A DNA stretch of 64,000 bases, from positions 82,666,085-82,730,084 of the forward strand of contig CM051458.1 of the NCBI GenBank assembly GCA_028274465.1, in the 5' to 3' direction. Each line of letters opens with the position of its first letter. The stretch's first letter is position 1. Both the position numbers and the translations under genes were made by a program. The stretch is from Plantago ovata. Its lineage: Eukaryota; Streptophyta; Magnoliopsida; Lamiales; Plantaginaceae. Below are positions 61,289 through 64,000 of the stretch, one piece after another. The notes under the pieces are model-generated. The model was given only the letters and a program-made list of their open reading frames with translations, was not told the DNA's origin and made no database searches.

Positions 61289-62853
61289 TCATACGATCTC
61301 AACTTCCGGTATGCTATTTGTATCTTGCCATATTAACTTCAAACGATACAACTGACCCGAAGACGTTCTTGTATACTGTTCCAAGCACCCAACACATCTT
61401 CCCAGAGAATTGGTTGCCATTCCTTTAGAGCAGCTTGATAGAATTCGACCATAACCCCTTCCAAACCATGCACACAAAGCAAATTCGGGGTTCCTATGGG
61501 CCCGTGCTGACCTGCATTCTCTACCAATCTCATATACAGAGACTCATGGCTATCTAAACAGCAAGACTTTAGAGAAACAAACTTGGGATGGCAAGTCCAC
61601 AATATACCACTCAGAAACGCATATAACGCTGTTGGAGATGAAAAGCAGTCGCCCAATATCAAAGTCTCCACCTCAGGCTTAGAGGAACCTGGAATATCTT
61701 CCACTGGTACAAGAACACATTCTTCCACGTAATATTGGGGTTCCAGAGAAATTATGGATTGTTTCAACTCTTTTAGAAACTCTCTCAACTCCACAAACCA
61801 CAAAGACGACGTATCCCCAAGATCATCCTAGCACTCAAATGTTATTTTAGACTCGCATTTCTCCATGTCAGTACTACATGACAAGAGAGGAATGTGCATA
61901 CTTATATATGTAAACTTACAAATATTTGGAACATCAAGTTGGATGTTGTCATAAATCACATTGTCCATAATTAAGTATTTGAGTGAATGGCTTGAAATTT
62001 GCACATTTTCATGGCCTCGAGTGGTACGACGCGTCAACTTCTCAAGGCAAGGAAACTTAATAGCAAAGTTCTGGAAAAATGAAGTACTTGGGTCGACCTT
62101 AAACAACTCCAACGAAGTCAATAAGAAATATCGAGTAACCGAGTTAACAAGGCTATAATCTTCAAATTCAACTCATGACTTTAAATCAGAAACGAGATAG
62201 ATAGTAATTCTTCTAAGGTTATAATGCATTCTACTCAGATTAATTTTTGTAAAACCTTCGCATTGCCAAAGATAAAGATGCTCAAGCTGAGGACACCCTG
62301 CGAGAATAGCACGCATAGTATCATCACCAACTAAACACACCCGGGTAAAATACAATGCTCTAAGCCCAGACCAGAGAACTTGTCCCTTGGTTAAGGAATC
62401 ACTAATCTGACAAGTCGAAATAACTGCACCTCTCAAAGAAGATGCCGAAAACAATTGAACAGATAAAGCAATACTGGAAATGAGTGTGAGACTAAGATCA
62501 TTCTCCCCTAATTTGAGAGAATCTATGATAACTTCATTAACAAATGAAGAAGAAACCTCATCATTAACTTCATTAATCGAGAAATCGAAAAGGTCTAGTT
62601 TTCGGTTCAATTGAATGTACCTTTGCAGAGATGTTCTGGCGAAATTGGAGAATTCGCCGGTGAAACGGAAGTCTCGTTGGTAGAGATAAAGACATGGGCG
62701 AGTACACCAAGCAGCGTACCATGGTTTGGAGATTAAAGTGTTCCGAGCAGCTTCAGACCTGCTGAGGATTGATTGGATGTGCTGGATAATCGGCTCCGTC
62801 AATTCAACTTCAACGGATCGCCCCTTCCGATCACAAACCCTAGCTCCTTCCAT
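61289..62853 (-). pseudogene. F-box/LRR-type pseudogene, copy 5
   Basis: The frame from 62853 encodes the F-box (LTEPIIQHIQSILSRSEAAR) and LRRs. It is interrupted by an in-frame TGA at 62173-62175 (DLKS*VEFED), continues in the same frame through LTSLELFKVDPSTSFFQNFA, meets an in-frame TAG at 61828-61830 at a position where copy 3 has Trp (C*DDL against CWDGL), and goes on to LGAWNSIQER. The last ~25 codons (YRLKLIWQDT) are in another frame. Otherwise colinear and full length, so inactivation looks fairly recent, or stops may be read or edited in some allele. Confidence 0.85.
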
Positions 62854-63669
62854 TAATCCATTCTCGATTTTTTTTCCTAAAAACTTTGTTGGCTTAAGGC
62901 TGTTTGATTTACTAACATATTTTTATAAGGACAATAGCGTAATTTCATGGGCAGTAGTCAAATGGAGAATGTGAGTCATGTGACTGATTGCAACCGATGT
63001 TTGGTTCACTAAAAAAACACCCCTCTTTCTCAAGTTACCTTTGAAGGGATTCTATCTTCCACCGATTTTCAAACGAAGTCATTGACTTTAGTTGGGGTTA
63101 GAGTACACCACACCTCTTTCTGTCACGGTCCCACTTCATTGGTTTCTTGTTGAGATCCCAGGTAGACTTCTCTTGTCTTGTAGTTTGTTGGAATATGTAT
63201 GCATCATAGTATCACTATTTTGAAATATACAGAAATAAGAAATGCAGAGCCGAGCATCAGCACTCTGTCCTTAAGACCTTATTCGTCCTGCACTTGGTAC
63301 TTACAGAATCCGACAAAAGTCTCCAAAGATAGAACTGCAGGTGAGATCGTATAACAAGTACTGGAATATACGAACTCTGGTGGACTACTACAATATGAGA
63401 AGCTTTGCTTTTCTAGAGATATAGAGAAGAAGGAGAGATTGCATATTGTTGTGTGTTTTGCAATCTTGGAGGGGATAATTTATAGTAGCGAAGTGGTGCA
63501 AACAAACCGGCACAACACTGAAACAATACAACACTTCAGACGAAAAGACAAGACTTTTCAGTGAAGAGTTGCGAACAGAAAGACTCAATCTTTCAGCAAA
63601 GTGTTGCGTCTGTTTAAACGGATACGAATTTTCAAGAGCGAAAATTCAATCCGTTCGCATATTTGACCG
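62854..63669. other. upstream region of F-box copy 5 and possible LTR body
   Basis: No gene. From about 63187 (TGTTGGAATATG) the sequence has the look of a plant LTR, including a TATA-like AATTTATAGTAG near 63477, but no matching right end, primer-binding site or internal region is within the window. Confidence 0.25.
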
Positions 63670-63670
63670 C

Positions 63671-64000
63671 CCTGTTGGGCTTTCTAATTTGACCCAAATT
63701 ACAAAGTTAGTTTTTGGCTCAAAAAGATAATATCCACCACTAGCTAGCCTTAGCCCAAGCCAAAGTCTAGGCCCACGACCTGCGGACCCTCGACCCACGA
63801 CCTGTTGGGCTTTCCAATTTGACCCAAATTACAAAGTTAGTTTTTGGCCCAAATAGATAATATCCACCACTAGCTAGCCTTAGCCCAAGCCAAAGTCTAG
63901 GCCCACGACCTGAGGACCCTCGACCCACGACCTGTTGGGCTTTCTAATTTGACCCAAATTACAAAGTTAGTTTTTGGCCCAAAAAGATAATATCCACCAC
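63671..64000. repeat. 130-bp tandem repeat running past the window end, possibly inside an old LTR
   Basis: CCTGTTGGGCTTTCTAATTT starts at 63671, 63801 (one change) and 63931. Units contain GACCCAAATTACAAAGTTAG, TAGCCTTAGCCCAAGCC and CCACGACCTG, with only a few differences between copies. At least 2.5 copies are present and the array is cut by the window edge. Confidence 0.93.

Overview
The window is nuclear DNA of a flowering plant, almost certainly a eudicot. Genes have several short introns with GT..AG borders, spacers are AT-rich, and the products are plant-specific: plastid FtsH, the one-helix protein OHP2, a CRP1-type PPR protein, a BSK1-type receptor-like cytoplasmic kinase, a class III peroxidase and an F-box/LRR family. 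A decayed NLR with an R1-like N-terminus hints at an asterid, but this is weak. No retroviral or Polinton coding region was recognised.

Layout. 1-6 kb: a small retroposon with target-site duplications, a frame-interrupted F-box/DUF295 gene (minus) and a peroxidase gene (plus). 6-10 kb: no gene; a degenerate CCGAAT-type array and a 1.3-kb inverted duplication carrying transposon-derived coding fragments. 10-18.3 kb: three minus-strand genes, namely a plant CDK-like kinase (7 exons), OHP2 (2 exons) and a conserved protein with a C-terminal CaaX box (2 exons). 19-26 kb: a transposon-rich stretch with three TIR elements flanked by exact 9-bp direct repeats (Mutator-like), an intronless gene for the coiled-coil part of a CUE-type protein, and a tRNA-Gly(CCC). 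26-38 kb: an F-box/LRR cluster with two intact genes that look partly homogenised, one gene split by a DNA-transposon insertion, one truncated pseudogene and one 3' fragment, interleaved with a dead copy of the CUE-type gene and a dead copy of the CRP1 3' end. 38-47 kb: CRP1 (minus), a DHNAT1-like hotdog thioesterase (plus) and a DUF760 protein (minus). 49-59 kb: BSK1 (plus) and FTSH1/5 (minus), convergent. 59-64 kb: an NLR relic, another F-box/LRR pseudogene, and a 130-bp tandem repeat running off the window end, possibly part of an old LTR.

How the genes work together: they are independent nuclear transcription units. Four products (OHP2, CRP1, FtsH, DUF760) are predicted to act in the chloroplast, DHNAT1 in the peroxisome on the phylloquinone pathway, and BSK1 and the CDK-like kinase at membranes through N-terminal lipidation. 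I see no sign of a functional gene cluster. The notable points are a one-base frameshift in BSK1 before its TPR region, the missing catalytic Glu in the DHNAT1-like protein, the mosaic similarity of the two intact F-box genes, and the density of structurally intact short DNA elements.

Exon borders were inferred by eye from splice signals, reading-frame continuity and remembered homologues. No alignment or expression evidence was available.
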